Shown piece after piece: positions 53,659 through 62,384 of a stretch of DNA of 64,000 nucleotides. Made by a program: the position numbers and the translations under genes. Origin of the DNA: Streptomyces werraensis (lineage in GTDB: Bacteria; Actinomycetota; Actinomycetes; Streptomycetales; Streptomycetaceae); the NCBI GenBank assembly GCA_014656175.1, contig BNBX01000009.1, positions 1 to 64,000 of the forward strand, read 5' to 3'. Within the stretch, counting starts at the first letter, position 1; the number at the start of each line of letters is the position of its first letter. The notes under the pieces were generated by a model that had not been told where the DNA came from, did not search any database, and saw only the letters and a list, made by a program, of their open reading frames with translations.

Positions 53659-54191
53659 CCACCACGCCCCTGGAGGAGCAGCTGCTGGAGCTCGCCGGCT
53701 CGGTGCCCGACCCGGAGCTGCCCGTGCTGACCCTGCGCGAGCTGGGCGTGGTCCGCGCGGTGCGGGCGCACGGCACGGACAGCGTCGAGGTCGACCTGAC
53801 CCCGACCTACACCGGCTGCCCGGCCGTCGAGGTGATGAGCCTCGACATAGAGCGCGTGCTGCGCGAGCACGGCGTCCGCGAGGTCACGGTGCGCACGGTC
53901 CTCGCCCCGGCCTGGTCGACCGATGACATCACCGACGAAGGCCGCCGCAAACTGCGGGAGTTCGGCATCGCCCCACCGCGCACGGGCGCAACCCGGGGAC
54001 CCGTCCGGGTCGAGCTGGGCCCCACGCGCCGCGAGGGCGGCGCCGCCGACGGGACGCGGGAGCCCGTCCGCTGCCCGCACTGCGGCTCCCCCGAGACCGA
54101 GTTGCTCAGCCGTTTCTCCTCCACCGCGTGCAAGGCGCTGCGCCGCTGCCTGACCTGCCGTGAACCGTTCGACCACTTCAAGGAGTTGTGA
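53652..54191 (+). CDS. paaD: Phenylacetyl-CoA epoxidase assembly protein PaaD
   Basis: 179 residues. DUF59/MIP18 domain with PDPELPVLTLRELGVVRAV and VDLTPTYTGCPAVEVM (Cys of the Fe-S-handling loop), and a C-terminal zinc ribbon with CPHCGS and CLTCRE. Needed for maturation of the epoxidase, probably iron-cluster delivery to PaaE. ATG at 53652 overlaps the paaC end by 7 bases. Confidence 0.95.
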   Translation: MVTTTPLEEQLLELAGSVPDPELPVLTLRELGVVRAVRAHGTDSVEVDLTPTYTGCPAVEVMSLDIERVLREHGVREVTVRTVLAPAWSTDDITDEGRRKLREFGIAPPRTGATRGPVRVELGPTRREGGAADGTREPVRCPHCGSPETELLSRFSSTACKALRRCLTCREPFDHFKEL

Positions 54192-55252
54192 TGGCCCGCT
54201 TCCACCGGCTCCGGGTGGCCGCGGTCGACCGGCTCACCGACGACTCCGTCGCCCTCACCCTCGCCGTCCCCCCGGAGCTGCGTGAGGAGTACCGCCACGT
54301 GCCCGGGCAGCACCTCACGCTGCGCCGCGTCGCCGACGGCGAGGAGATCCGCCGCACCTATTCGATCTGCTCCCCCGCCCCCGACGGCGAGGCGCCGAGC
54401 ACCCTGCGGGTCGGGGTGCGGCTCGTGGAGGGCGGCGCGTTCTCCACCTACGCGCTGAAGGAGATCGGCCTCGGCGACGAGCTGGAGGTCATGACCCCCG
54501 CGGGACGCTTCACGCTTCCCCCGGCCCCGGGCCTGTACGCGGCCGTGGTCGGCGGCAGCGGCATCACCCCGGTGCTGTCGATCGCCTCGACGCTCCTGGC
54601 CCGTGAGCCGGAGGCCCGGTTCTGCCTGATACGCAGCGACCGGACGACCGCCTCGACGATGTTCCTGGAGGAGGTCGCCGACCTGAAGGACCGCTTCCCC
54701 GACCGGTTCCAGCTGGTGACGGCGCTCTCCCGGGAGGAGCAGCAGGCCGGGCTGCCGTCCGGGCGGCTGGACCGGGAGCGGCTGTCCTCGCTGCTGCCGG
54801 TGCTGCTGCCGGTGGACCGGGTCGACGGCTGGTTCCTGTGCGGACCGTACGGACTGGTGGATGGCGCCGAGCGGGCGCTGCGCGGGCTGGGCGTCGCCCG
54901 CTCCCGCATTCATCAAGAGATCTTCCACGTGGACTCCGGACCGTCCGCCTCCGCCGGAGCCTCGGCCGCCCCCGCGTACAGCACGGTGACGGCACGGCTC
55001 GACGGGCGCGGCGGCACCTGGCCCGTCCAGGCGGGCGAGTCCCTGCTGGACACGGTGCTGCGCAACCGCCCCGACGCGCCCTATGCCTGCAAGGGCGGCG
55101 TGTGCGGCACCTGCCGGGCCTTCCTGGTCTCCGGCGAGGTCCGCATGGACCGCAACTTCGCCCTGGAGTCGGAGGAGACGGAAGCGGGGTACGTCCTGGC
55201 CTGCCAGTCGCATCCGGTCACGGAGAAGGTCGAGCTGGACTTCGACCGTTGA
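54191..55252 (+). CDS. paaE: Phenylacetyl-CoA epoxidase reductase PaaE
   Basis: 353 residues from ATG at 54191 (AAGGAG 6-7 bases upstream; a GTG three bases earlier overlaps the paaD stop and is an alternative). FAD domain with RRTYSICSPAP, NAD(P)-binding region GGSGITPVLSIASTLL, and a C-terminal plant-type ferredoxin domain with CKGGVCGTCRAFLV and a distal cysteine in VLACQSHPV. Passes electrons from NADPH to the PaaA di-iron site. Confidence 0.96.
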   Translation: MARFHRLRVAAVDRLTDDSVALTLAVPPELREEYRHVPGQHLTLRRVADGEEIRRTYSICSPAPDGEAPSTLRVGVRLVEGGAFSTYALKEIGLGDELEVMTPAGRFTLPPAPGLYAAVVGGSGITPVLSIASTLLAREPEARFCLIRSDRTTASTMFLEEVADLKDRFPDRFQLVTALSREEQQAGLPSGRLDRERLSSLLPVLLPVDRVDGWFLCGPYGLVDGAERALRGLGVARSRIHQEIFHVDSGPSASAGASAAPAYSTVTARLDGRGGTWPVQAGESLLDTVLRNRPDAPYACKGGVCGTCRAFLVSGEVRMDRNFALESEETEAGYVLACQSHPVTEKVELDFDR

Positions 55253-55257
55253 CGCCC

Positions 55258-55320
55258 TGAGCCCGGACACCGCTGAGCCCGGACACCGCTGAGCCCGGAC
55301 ACCGCTGAGCCCGGACACGC
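55258..55320. repeat. 16-bp tandem repeat after paaE
   Basis: TGAGCCCGGACACCGC occurs three times exactly (55258, 55274, 55290) and a fourth time with one base missing (55306-55320). Each unit begins with TGA. Located just after the paaE stop and before the terminator. Confidence 0.92.
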
Positions 55321-55356
55321 TGAGGCCGCCGGTCCGGTCCCACGGGGCGGCACCAG

Positions 55357-55388
55357 CGCCCGGCACGCCTTGTGGGGCGTGCCGGGCG
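55357..55388. terminator. Bidirectional terminator between paaE and the rhodanese gene
   Basis: A 13-bp perfect stem (CGCCCGGCACGCC and its complement) with a 6-base loop, between converging genes. Confidence 0.8.
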
Positions 55389-55392
55389 ACCG

Positions 55393-55740
55393 TCAGAGCA
55401 CGTGGCCCGGCTGTCCGTCGTCCGTGACGACGGGACGCCCCGCGGCCTCCCACACCTGCATCCCGCCGTCCACGTTCACGGCATCGATCCCCTGCTGGGC
55501 CAGGTACATGGTGACCTGGGCCGAGCGTCCGCCGGAGCGGCAGATCACATGGATCCGGCCGTCCTGCGGGGCGGCCTCGGTCAGCTCGCCGTAGCGGGCG
55601 ACGAACTCGCTGATCGGGATGTGCAGCGCGCCTTCGGCGTGACCGGCCTTCCATTCGTCGTCCTCACGGACGTCCAGCAGGAAGTCGCCGTCCTTGAGGT
55701 CGCCGACCTGGACCGTGGGCACACCAGCTCCAAAACTCAT
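55393..55740 (-). CDS. Rhodanese-like domain protein
   Basis: 115 residues, one rhodanese domain. Active loop VICRSGGRSAQVTMYL with the catalytic Cys, and FLLDVREDDEWKAGHAEGAL. Likely a sulfur-transfer or persulfide-handling enzyme, or a sensor for such species. ATG at 55740 with GGAGG 5 bases upstream. No partner genes are adjacent. Confidence 0.94.
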   Translation of the reverse strand: MSFGAGVPTVQVGDLKDGDFLLDVREDDEWKAGHAEGALHIPISEFVARYGELTEAAPQDGRIHVICRSGGRSAQVTMYLAQQGIDAVNVDGGMQVWEAAGRPVVTDDGQPGHVL

Positions 55741-55777
55741 GCCTCCGACGCTACCGGACCGGGCACGCCACAGGCCG

Positions 55778-55800
55778 CTGTCCACAGGCTGCCGTCCACA
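55778..55800. promoter_or_regulatory. Two degenerate DnaA-box matches
   Basis: CTGTCCACA (55778-55786) and CCGTCCACA (55792-55800) fit the relaxed Streptomyces consensus, in tandem, 5 bases apart, in the space between the rhodanese and J-domain genes. They are weaker than the perfect boxes elsewhere. Confidence 0.4.
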
Positions 55801-55823
55801 GGCCGCCGTCCGCAGGGGCCGGC

Positions 55824-56663
55824 TCAGTCCTGCAGCGCCGCCAGCTCCGCCTCGCGCTGGGCCACCTGGGCCCGCAGCTGCGCGGCGATGTCCTCGAGCA
55901 GCCCGTCGGGGTCGTCGGGCGCCAGCCGCAGCATGGAGCCGATGGCGCTCTCCTCCAGGTTCCGGGCGACCAGCGTGAGCAGTTCCTTGCGCTGGGAGAG
56001 CCATTCGAGGCGGGCGTAGAGCTCGTCCGCGGGGCTGGGGGTGTGCTTCAGCTCCGGTCCGGCGGCCCACTCCTCGGCGAGCTCGCGCAGCTCGTCCGCG
56101 CTGCCGCGAGCGTAGGCGGCGTTGACGCGGGTGATGAACTCCTCGCGCCGGGCGCGTTCCTTGTCCTCCTGCGCCAGGTCGGGGTGCGCCTTGCGGGCCA
56201 GCTCGCGGTAGAGCCTGCGGGCCTCCTCGCTGGGCCGCACCCGCTGCGGGGGGCGCACCGGCTGGTCCGTGAGCATGGCGGTGGCCTCGGGGAACAGTCC
56301 GTCCCCGTCCATCCAGCCGTTCATCAGCTCCTCGACGCCGGGGATCGGCATCAGCCGGGCGCGCGCCTCGTCTGCCTTCCGCCGGTCCTCGGGGTCGTCG
56401 CTGCGGGCCGCCTTGATCTCGAGGATCCTGGCGTCCAGCTCCTCGAGGCGGGCGTACATGGGGCCCAGCTTCTGTTCGTGCAGCCGGGAGAAGTTCTCGA
56501 CCTCGACGCGGAACGTCTCCACGGCGATCTCGAACTCGATCAGCGCCTTCTCCGCCGCCCGCACGGCCTGTTCCAGCCGCTCCTCGGGCCGCGTCGCGCC
56601 GTCACCGGCGGGCGTACGCTGCGCGCCGGCGCCTTCACCCTGGTCACCTTCCGAGGTCGTCAC
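55824..56663 (-). CDS. J-domain protein
   Basis: 279 residues from the GTG at 56663 (VTTSEGDQGEG). The N-terminal half is a coiled coil (LEQAVRAAEKALIEFEIAVE, LHEQKLGPMYARLEELDARI). The J domain, RRLYRELARKAHPDLAQEDK at about 155-205, carries the HPD that stimulates Hsp70, followed by FITRVNAAYARGSADEL. A C-terminal coiled coil ends the protein. It is probably a specialised DnaK co-chaperone; no Gly/Phe or zinc domain is present. Start choice is uncertain: no strong ribosome-binding site is seen. Confidence 0.85.
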   Translation of the reverse strand: MTTSEGDQGEGAGAQRTPAGDGATRPEERLEQAVRAAEKALIEFEIAVETFRVEVENFSRLHEQKLGPMYARLEELDARILEIKAARSDDPEDRRKADEARARLMPIPGVEELMNGWMDGDGLFPEATAMLTDQPVRPPQRVRPSEEARRLYRELARKAHPDLAQEDKERARREEFITRVNAAYARGSADELRELAEEWAAGPELKHTPSPADELYARLEWLSQRKELLTLVARNLEESAIGSMLRLAPDDPDGLLEDIAAQLRAQVAQREAELAALQD

Positions 56664-56751
56664 CCGGACAGCGTAGGCCACCTGCGGGGACGGCACGCCC
56701 CGTCACCAGCGTGCGCCGGCGTGGGGCCGGGACGTCCCGTGGCGGACCGGC

Positions 56752-58206
56752 TCAGACCCCCGTCTCCGCCGCGATCCGCCCCGCGCGTACGGCCGCCACC
56801 AGGTCCGTGTGATCGGCCTCGGTACGGTCGGCGTAGGCGACGGCGAACGCGGCGACCGCCTCGTCCAGTTCGTCGTTCTTGCCGCAGTACCCGGCGATCA
56901 GGCGGGGGTCGGCGCTGTGACTGTGGGCGCGGGCCAGCAGGGCGCCGGTCATGCGGGCGTAGTCGTCGATCTGGTCGGCGGCCAGCGCGGCCGGGTCCAC
57001 GCTGCCCTTGCGGTTGCGGAACTGGCGCACCTGGTAGGGGCGCCCGTCGACGGTGGTCCAGCCCAGCAGGCTGTCGCTTATCACCTGCATCCGCTTCTGG
57101 CCCTCGACCACACGGCGGCCCTCGTGCTCCGCCTCGGGTGCGTCGAAACCGGCGGCCGGGAGGTGCGGCACCAGCGCCGAGGGACGGGCCTCCTTGACCT
57201 GGAGAACTAGCGGCTCGCCCCGGTGGTCGAGCAGCAGCACGACGTAGGAGCGGGTGCCGACGCTGCCCGTGCCGACCACGCGGAACGCCACGTCGTGCAC
57301 GGCGTGGCGGGCGAGGAGGGGGTGGCGGTCGGCCGGGAGCGTGGCGAGGTACTGCTCGAGGGAGGAGGCGACGGCGCACGCCTCGGCGTCCGGGACGCGG
57401 CGCAGCACGGGAGGGGCGTCGACGAAGCGGCGTCCGCCGTCCTCGGTGCGCTCGGTGGATCTGGCGGCGAAGCGGCCGCTGGTGTTGGCGCGGGCCTTCT
57501 CGGCGACCCGCTCCAGGGTGCCGACGAGGTCGTGCGCGTCGGTGTGGGAGACGAGCTCCTCGTCCGCGATGGCGTTCCACGCGTCCAGCGCCGGCAGCTT
57601 GGCCAGCAGCCGCATGGTGCGGCGGTAGGCTCCCACCGCGTCGTGGGCGGCCGCTCTGCAGACGTCCTCGTCCGCGCCGGCCTCCCGCCCGGCGAGCACG
57701 AGGGAGGCGGCGAGCCGCTTGAGGTCCCACTCCCAGGGGCCGTGCACGGTCTCGTCGAAGTCGTTGAGGTCGATGACCAGGCTGCCGCGGGCATCACCGT
57801 AGAGGCCGAAGTTGGCCGCGTGGGCGTCTCCGCAGATCTGGGCGCCGATCCCGGTGACGGGCGTGCGGGCGAGGTCATGGCCCATGAGGCCTGCCGAGCC
57901 GCGCAGGAAGGCGAACGGGGTGGCCGTCATCCGTCCGACGCGGAGGGGCGCCAGCTCGGGCAGCCGGCCGCGGCTGGACTCCTCGACGGCGGTCACGGCG
58001 TCGGGCCGGGACGCGTCCAGGTCCAGGGCGGCGTGGGCGCTCCGGGGGATCCGTGCGCGCAGCGCCTTGCCCTCCTGCCTGGGCGTGCCGGCGGCGGGCC
58101 AGCGGCCGAATCCCGGCACCCACGGCAGCCGCGGTCCGTTCCCGGCGTCCGCCGCTCCGGACACTCCGGCGTCCCCTTCCACACCTCCGGCTCGGGCGTC
58201 GCTCAT
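56752..58206 (-). CDS. DUF2252 family protein
   Basis: 484 residues from ATG at 58206 (MSDARAGGVEGDAGVSGAAD), with GGGAGGTGG upstream. The kinase-like DUF2252 domain has the markers FAFLRGSAGLMGHDLA, ICGDAHAANFGLYGDARGSL, VIDLNDFDETVHGPWEWDLK and later QVKEARPSALV. The H-A-A-N-F and D-x-N-D-F-D motifs recall the catalytic loop of aminoglycoside/choline kinases. Function is unknown; widespread in actinobacteria. Monocistronic. Confidence 0.92.
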   Translation of the reverse strand: MSDARAGGVEGDAGVSGAADAGNGPRLPWVPGFGRWPAAGTPRQEGKALRARIPRSAHAALDLDASRPDAVTAVEESSRGRLPELAPLRVGRMTATPFAFLRGSAGLMGHDLARTPVTGIGAQICGDAHAANFGLYGDARGSLVIDLNDFDETVHGPWEWDLKRLAASLVLAGREAGADEDVCRAAAHDAVGAYRRTMRLLAKLPALDAWNAIADEELVSHTDAHDLVGTLERVAEKARANTSGRFAARSTERTEDGGRRFVDAPPVLRRVPDAEACAVASSLEQYLATLPADRHPLLARHAVHDVAFRVVGTGSVGTRSYVVLLLDHRGEPLVLQVKEARPSALVPHLPAAGFDAPEAEHEGRRVVEGQKRMQVISDSLLGWTTVDGRPYQVRQFRNRKGSVDPAALAADQIDDYARMTGALLARAHSHSADPRLIAGYCGKNDELDEAVAAFAVAYADRTEADHTDLVAAVRAGRIAAETGV

Positions 58207-58628
58207 CGGGACCACCTCCCCTCTGCACATGTGTGCGGTGCACACCCGTCGACATCGATCGAGCAGACCGTACAGCCGGTGGGCACGCTGACGGCAGCCC
58301 TGTGGACAACGCACAGCCTGCGGAAATCCGAGGACGAGGGCCCCTCTTCTCCGACCCGACCCTCCGGCACGACCCGGCCCTCCGGCTCGAAACCCGATCC
58401 TCCGGCCTGACCGTCCCGTCCGTCCGCCCCTCCCATCCGCCCGACCGTCCCGTCCGTTCGACCACGCCCGTCCGTCCGACCGCGCACCGCACCCAGGCCT
58501 CCGGGACCGCACCCCGCCCCCGGTCCGTTACGACCGGAGTTCACCCCTCTTGCCGCCCCTGCGCACGCAATTCGATCATGAGATGTTCCTCACACGCCCA
58601 CCCGCCGCACAGTGATCCGGACATGCGA
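58207..58628. other. Intergenic region upstream of the DUF2252 gene and downstream of tRNA-Leu
   Basis: About 420 bases with no supported gene. It contains a perfect DnaA box (58301-58309), presumably the DUF2252 promoter, and a long stretch of CCG/TCCG-rich DNA (about 58350-58520) that lacks coding character in any frame. Confidence 0.6.
58301..58309. promoter_or_regulatory. DnaA box upstream of the DUF2252 gene
   Basis: TGTGGACAA is the exact complement of TTGTCCACA, about 95 bases upstream of the DUF2252 start codon. Confidence 0.55.
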
Positions 58629-58659
58629 AACGGGCGGCATCCGATGGATGCCGCCCGTT
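58629..58659 (-). terminator. Terminator after tRNA-Leu
   Basis: A perfect 14-bp stem (AACGGGCGGCATCC and its complement) with a 3-base loop, 8 bases beyond the tRNA 3' end on the minus strand, followed by a short T-run (TTTCGC). Confidence 0.85.
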
Positions 58660-58667
58660 CGACGGTG

Positions 58668-58751
58668 TGCGCGAGGGGGGAGTTGAACCCCCACGCCCTT
58701 TCGGGCACTGGAACCTGAATCCAGCGCGTCTGCCTATTCCGCCACCCGCGC
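58668..58751 (-). tRNA. tRNA-Leu (anticodon CAG)
   Basis: 84 nucleotides. The acceptor arms pair GCGCGGG with CTCGCGC (one G-U) and the discriminator is A. The anticodon stem CTGGA/TCCAG closes the loop TTCAGGT, anticodon CAG. A class II long variable arm (GCCC-GAAA-GGGC) and a T arm GGGGG-TTCAACT-CCCCC are present. CCA is not encoded. It reads CTG, the most used Leu codon of the window. Confidence 0.97.
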
Positions 58752-59326
58752 ATTGGGTGTGTCTTCCGGCCCTTGCCCCGTGGGCCTGGCGCCTTCCGAC
58801 ATCGAGAACATTAGCACGCTGGCCGGGGTGGATTCACATCCCTTGTTCGGGGACCGCCTCCGACCGGCGACGACGCCGCAACCGCCCCCACAGGGCGTCC
58901 CGTCCACACCCGCCCGGGCCCCCGGCCTGCCCTCCCCGCGCCCTCCGGGTGAGCCCGCCGCCGTCCACAGAGACGACCCGCACCCGTGTTCATGTCGCGG
59001 CCATGACCGCCTCACGTATCAACCTCGTACCGGAGGAGCCCGTCTCCCCAGAAGGCGGACGGAGTCCACCGCCGGGTGCGGGACACTGGTCTGTGGCCCC
59101 CTCTACGATCCATGGCAGAACGACGGGCACCACCACGGCCGGCGGAGTTCGAAGAGGAGCCTGGGAGGGAACTTCGTCAGGCGTCGACACCCGGCGGCCG
59201 GGCGGACAGGGGGAACCAGCCGATCGGGCGGCGCGTGGATACGATCAGTAAGCAGTACCAGGTAAGCGGTGCACACAACGGTGCACGGGGCAGTACACAG
59301 GACGGCAGCGACGGAGGAGGTGCCCC
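58752..59326. other. Intergenic region between tRNA-Leu and fhaA
   Basis: 575 bases without a convincing gene. Frames that stay open lack a ribosome-binding site and family resemblance. Two relaxed DnaA-box matches (CCGTCCACA at 58900-58908 and 58961-58969) are present. TACGAT hexamers at about 59105 and 59239 could be -10 elements for the fhaA operon, but the -35 regions are unclear. Confidence 0.55.
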
Positions 59327-60166
59327 ATGGGAGTCCTGAAGAAATTCGAGCAGCGTCTCGAAGGTCTGGTCAACGGCACCTTCGCCAAGGTGTTCAAGTC
59401 CGAGGTCCAGCCCGTGGAGATCGCCGGCGCGCTCCAGCGGGAGTGCGACAACAACGCCACCATCTGGAACCGCGACCGGACCGTCGTGCCCAACGACTTC
59501 ATCGTGGAACTGAGCACACCGGACTTCGAGCGGCTGAGCCCGTACTCCGGGCAGCTCGGCGACGAGCTCGCGGGCATGGTCCGCGACTACGCCAAGCAGC
59601 AGCGCTACACGTTCATGGGTCCGATCAAGGTGCATCTGGAGAAGGCCGAGGACCTCGACACCGGCCTGTACCGGGTGCGCAGCCGCACGCTCGCCTCCTC
59701 CGCCAGCCAGGCGGCGGCCCCCGGGGCGGCCGCTCCGGCCCCGCCCGCCGGCCGTCCCGGCGGCTACGGCTACCCGCCGGCCGCCGCCGCGGGCGTCCCG
59801 CCCATGCCCGCCGCGCCGCCTCCCGGCCGCCTCGGCGGCTACGGCTACCCGCCGGCCGCGGCCCCCGGCCCGGTGCCCGGCGGACGCACCCGCTACTGGA
59901 TCGAGATCAACGGCACCCGCCACCAGATCTCCCGCCCCACCCTGGTGATGGGCCGCAGCACCGAGGCCGACGTGCGGATCGACGACCCCGGCGTCTCCCG
60001 CCGGCACTGCGAGATCCGGACCGGAACGCCCTCGACGATCCAGGACCTCGGCTCCACCAACGGCATCGTGGTGGACGGGCAGCACACCACCCGCGCTACG
60101 CTCCGCGACGGCTCGCGGATCGTCGTGGGCAGCACCACCGTTATCTATAGGCAAGCCGAAGGGTGA
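59327..60166 (+). CDS. fhaA: FhaA: DUF3662 and FHA domain protein
   Basis: 279 residues. The N-terminal DUF3662 domain (about 1-120: MGVLKKFEQRLEGLVNGTFA) is joined by a Pro/Gly/Ala/Tyr linker with a repeated GGYGYPPAAA unit to a C-terminal FHA domain (about 190-277: TLVMGRSTEADVRID, VSRRHCEI, LGSTNGIVVDG) that binds phosphothreonine. In mycobacteria FhaA recognises phosphorylated MviN and regulates peptidoglycan synthesis. The linker is short compared with the mycobacterial protein. First gene of the conserved operon; ATG with GGAGGTG upstream. Confidence 0.95.
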   Translation: MGVLKKFEQRLEGLVNGTFAKVFKSEVQPVEIAGALQRECDNNATIWNRDRTVVPNDFIVELSTPDFERLSPYSGQLGDELAGMVRDYAKQQRYTFMGPIKVHLEKAEDLDTGLYRVRSRTLASSASQAAAPGAAAPAPPAGRPGGYGYPPAAAAGVPPMPAAPPPGRLGGYGYPPAAAPGPVPGGRTRYWIEINGTRHQISRPTLVMGRSTEADVRIDDPGVSRRHCEIRTGTPSTIQDLGSTNGIVVDGQHTTRATLRDGSRIVVGSTTVIYRQAEG

Positions 60167-60176
60167 AGCGGGGGCA

Positions 60177-60683
60177 ATGTCAGAGCTGACCCTCACGGTC
60201 ATGCGGCTGGGTTTCCTGGCCGTTCTGTGGCTGTTCGTGATCGTGGCCGTGCAGGTCATCCGGAGTGACCTGTTCGGCACTCGCGTCACCCAGCGCGGAT
60301 CCCGGCGCGAGGCCGGCCGGCAGCAGGCGGCCCGTCAGGCGCCGCCCCAGCAGCGCCAGCAGTCCTCCGGCGGCCGCCGCGGCCGCAACACCCCCACCAA
60401 GCTGGTCGTGACCGAGGGCACCCTGACCGGTACCACCGTCGCGCTCCAGGGCCAGACCATCACCCTGGGCCGGGCGCACGACAGCACGATCGTGCTGGAC
60501 GACGACTACGCCTCCAGCCGCCATGCCAGGATCTACCCGGACCGCGACGGTCAGTGGATCGTCGAGGACCTGGGCTCCACCAACGGCACCTACCTGGACC
60601 GGACCCGGCTGACGACCCCCACACCGATTTCGCTGGGCGCACCGATCCGCATCGGCAAGACCGTCATCGAGCTGCGGAAGTAG
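60177..60683 (+). CDS. fhaB: FhaB/FipA: membrane-anchored FHA domain protein
   Basis: 168 residues. One N-terminal membrane segment (LTLVMRLG is preceded by MSELTLTV; FLAVLWLFVIVAVQVI), a basic Gln-rich linker and an FHA domain (ITLGRAHDSTIVLDDDYASS, RHARIYPD, LGSTNGTYLDRTRL). Phosphothreonine-binding adaptor of the kinase/cell-division system. ATG 10 bases after fhaA, with GCGGGGG upstream. Confidence 0.94.
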   Translation: MSELTLTVMRLGFLAVLWLFVIVAVQVIRSDLFGTRVTQRGSRREAGRQQAARQAPPQQRQQSSGGRRGRNTPTKLVVTEGTLTGTTVALQGQTITLGRAHDSTIVLDDDYASSRHARIYPDRDGQWIVEDLGSTNGTYLDRTRLTTPTPISLGAPIRIGKTVIELRK

Positions 60684-60767
60684 TACGAGAATGAGCGAGC
60701 GGAGCGAGCACGCAGTGGGGGTCCTCACCCAGGGTCCCGGCGCGCTCCCGACCGGAGGGTGGGCAGT

Positions 60768-62357
60768 GTGGCTCGACACGACCGGCTGTACCCGGAGCCG
60801 ACGGGCGAGGTGCGCATGAGTCTGTCCCTGCGCTTCGCCGCCGGATCGCACAAGGGCATGATCCGGGAGGGCAACGAGGACTCCGGTTACGCCGGTCCCC
60901 GCCTGCTCGCCATCGCCGACGGCATGGGCGGCGCCGCGGCCGGTGAGGTCGCCTCCTCCGAGGCGATCTCCACCATCGTCGCCCTCGACGACGACGTGCC
61001 CGGCTCCGATCTGCTCACCTCCCTCGGCACGGCCGTCCAGCGGGCCAACGACCAGCTCCGCATGATGGTCGAGGAGGACCCTCAGCTCGAGGGCATGGGC
61101 ACCACCCTGACCGCGCTGCTGTGGACCGGCCAGCGCCTGGGCATGGTGCACGTCGGCGACTCCCGCGCCTACCTCCTGCGGGACGGCGTCCTCACCCAGA
61201 TCACACAGGACCACACCTGGGTGCAGCGTCTGGTGGACGAGGGCCGGATCACCGAGGAGGAGGCCACCACCCACCCGCAGCGGTCCCTGCTGATGCGGGC
61301 CCTGGGCAGCGGCGAGCACGTCGAACCCGACCTCTCCATCCGCGAGGTCCGGGCCGGCGACCGCTACCTGATCTGCTCCGACGGCCTGTCCGGCGTGGTC
61401 TCCCACCAGACCCTCGAGGAGGCCCTGGCCAGCTACCAGGGCCCCGAGGAGACGGTCCAGAACCTGATCGAGCTGGCGCTGCGCGGCGGCGGGCCCGACA
61501 ACATCACCGTGATCGTCGCGGACGTGCTCGACCTGGACACCGGGGACACCCTGGCCGGGCAGCTGTCCGACACCCCGGTCGTGGTCGGCGCCGTCGCGGA
61601 GAACCAGAACCAGCTGCACGACAACGGCATCATGCAGACGCCCGCGGGCCGTGCCTCCGGCCTCGGGCGGCGGCGCGGCGGGGGCGGCGAGTTCGGCCCG
61701 CCCGGCAGCGGCGACGTCACCGGTTTCATCCAGACCGACGGCTTCGACTACGGCGACGACGACTTCGTCAAACCCGCCAGGAACCGCCGGTGGATCAAGA
61801 GGTCCGTGTACAGCCTGCTCACGCTGGCCGTCATCGGCGCCGGCCTGTACGGCGGATGGCGCTGGACGCAGACGCAGTACTACGTCGGCGCCAAGGGCGA
61901 GCACGTCGCGCTGTACCGGGGCATCAACCAGGACCTGGCCTGGGTGTCCCTCTCGAAGGTCGAGAAGGACCACCCCGAGATCGAACTCAAGTACCTGCCG
62001 CCCTACCAGCGCAAGCAGGTCGAGGCGACCATCGTCGAGGGCGATCTCTACGGCGCGCGGGAGAAGATCGAGGAACTGGCCGTCCAGGCCTCCGCGTGCA
62101 AGAAGCAGGCCGAGCGGCGCGCCGCCGACACCGAGAAGAACGCGCGCACCGGCGAGGGCGAGGCCGGAGGCACCACGGGAACCACCCCCGCCTCCTTCGC
62201 GTCCAAGGCATCGCCGTCCCCGAACCCTTCCGGCTCGGCGAAGGCCCCTGACCCGGAGCAGTCCACGCCCCCGTCCACGACCGCACCCACTACCAGCCCC
62301 GGCCCCAGCCTCTCGGAGGAAGAGCAGAAGGTCGTCTCGCTGTGCGGTAAGCAGTAG
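60768..62357 (+). CDS. pstP: PP2C-type Ser/Thr phosphatase PstP
   Basis: 529 residues from the GTG at 60768 (VARHDRLYPEPTGEVRMSLS), with GGAGGG 8 bases upstream; an ATG at 60816 is an alternative. PPM catalytic domain with GNEDSGYAGPRLLAIADGMG, LGMVHVGDSRAYLL, ICSDGLSGVV and GGPDNITVIVADV, all metal-binding. A linker, one membrane segment (SLLTLAVIGAGLYGGW) and an extracellular domain with a Pro/Ser/Thr-rich tail follow. It would reverse phosphorylation by the operon's kinases. Confidence 0.95.
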   Translation: MARHDRLYPEPTGEVRMSLSLRFAAGSHKGMIREGNEDSGYAGPRLLAIADGMGGAAAGEVASSEAISTIVALDDDVPGSDLLTSLGTAVQRANDQLRMMVEEDPQLEGMGTTLTALLWTGQRLGMVHVGDSRAYLLRDGVLTQITQDHTWVQRLVDEGRITEEEATTHPQRSLLMRALGSGEHVEPDLSIREVRAGDRYLICSDGLSGVVSHQTLEEALASYQGPEETVQNLIELALRGGGPDNITVIVADVLDLDTGDTLAGQLSDTPVVVGAVAENQNQLHDNGIMQTPAGRASGLGRRRGGGGEFGPPGSGDVTGFIQTDGFDYGDDDFVKPARNRRWIKRSVYSLLTLAVIGAGLYGGWRWTQTQYYVGAKGEHVALYRGINQDLAWVSLSKVEKDHPEIELKYLPPYQRKQVEATIVEGDLYGAREKIEELAVQASACKKQAERRAADTEKNARTGEGEAGGTTGTTPASFASKASPSPNPSGSAKAPDPEQSTPPSTTAPTTSPGPSLSEEEQKVVSLCGKQ

Positions 62358-62384
62358 GCAAGCCGTGAGAGGCCCTGTCACACG

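Noticed and set aside
58668..58751. tRNA-Leu as an integration site with an adjacent prophage or genomic island
   Set aside because: No integrase, no duplicated tRNA 3' end and ordinary core genes on both sides.
58752..59326. A gene in the tRNA-fhaA interval
   Set aside because: Open frames there lack a ribosome-binding site, codon bias and similarity to a family; left as intergenic.
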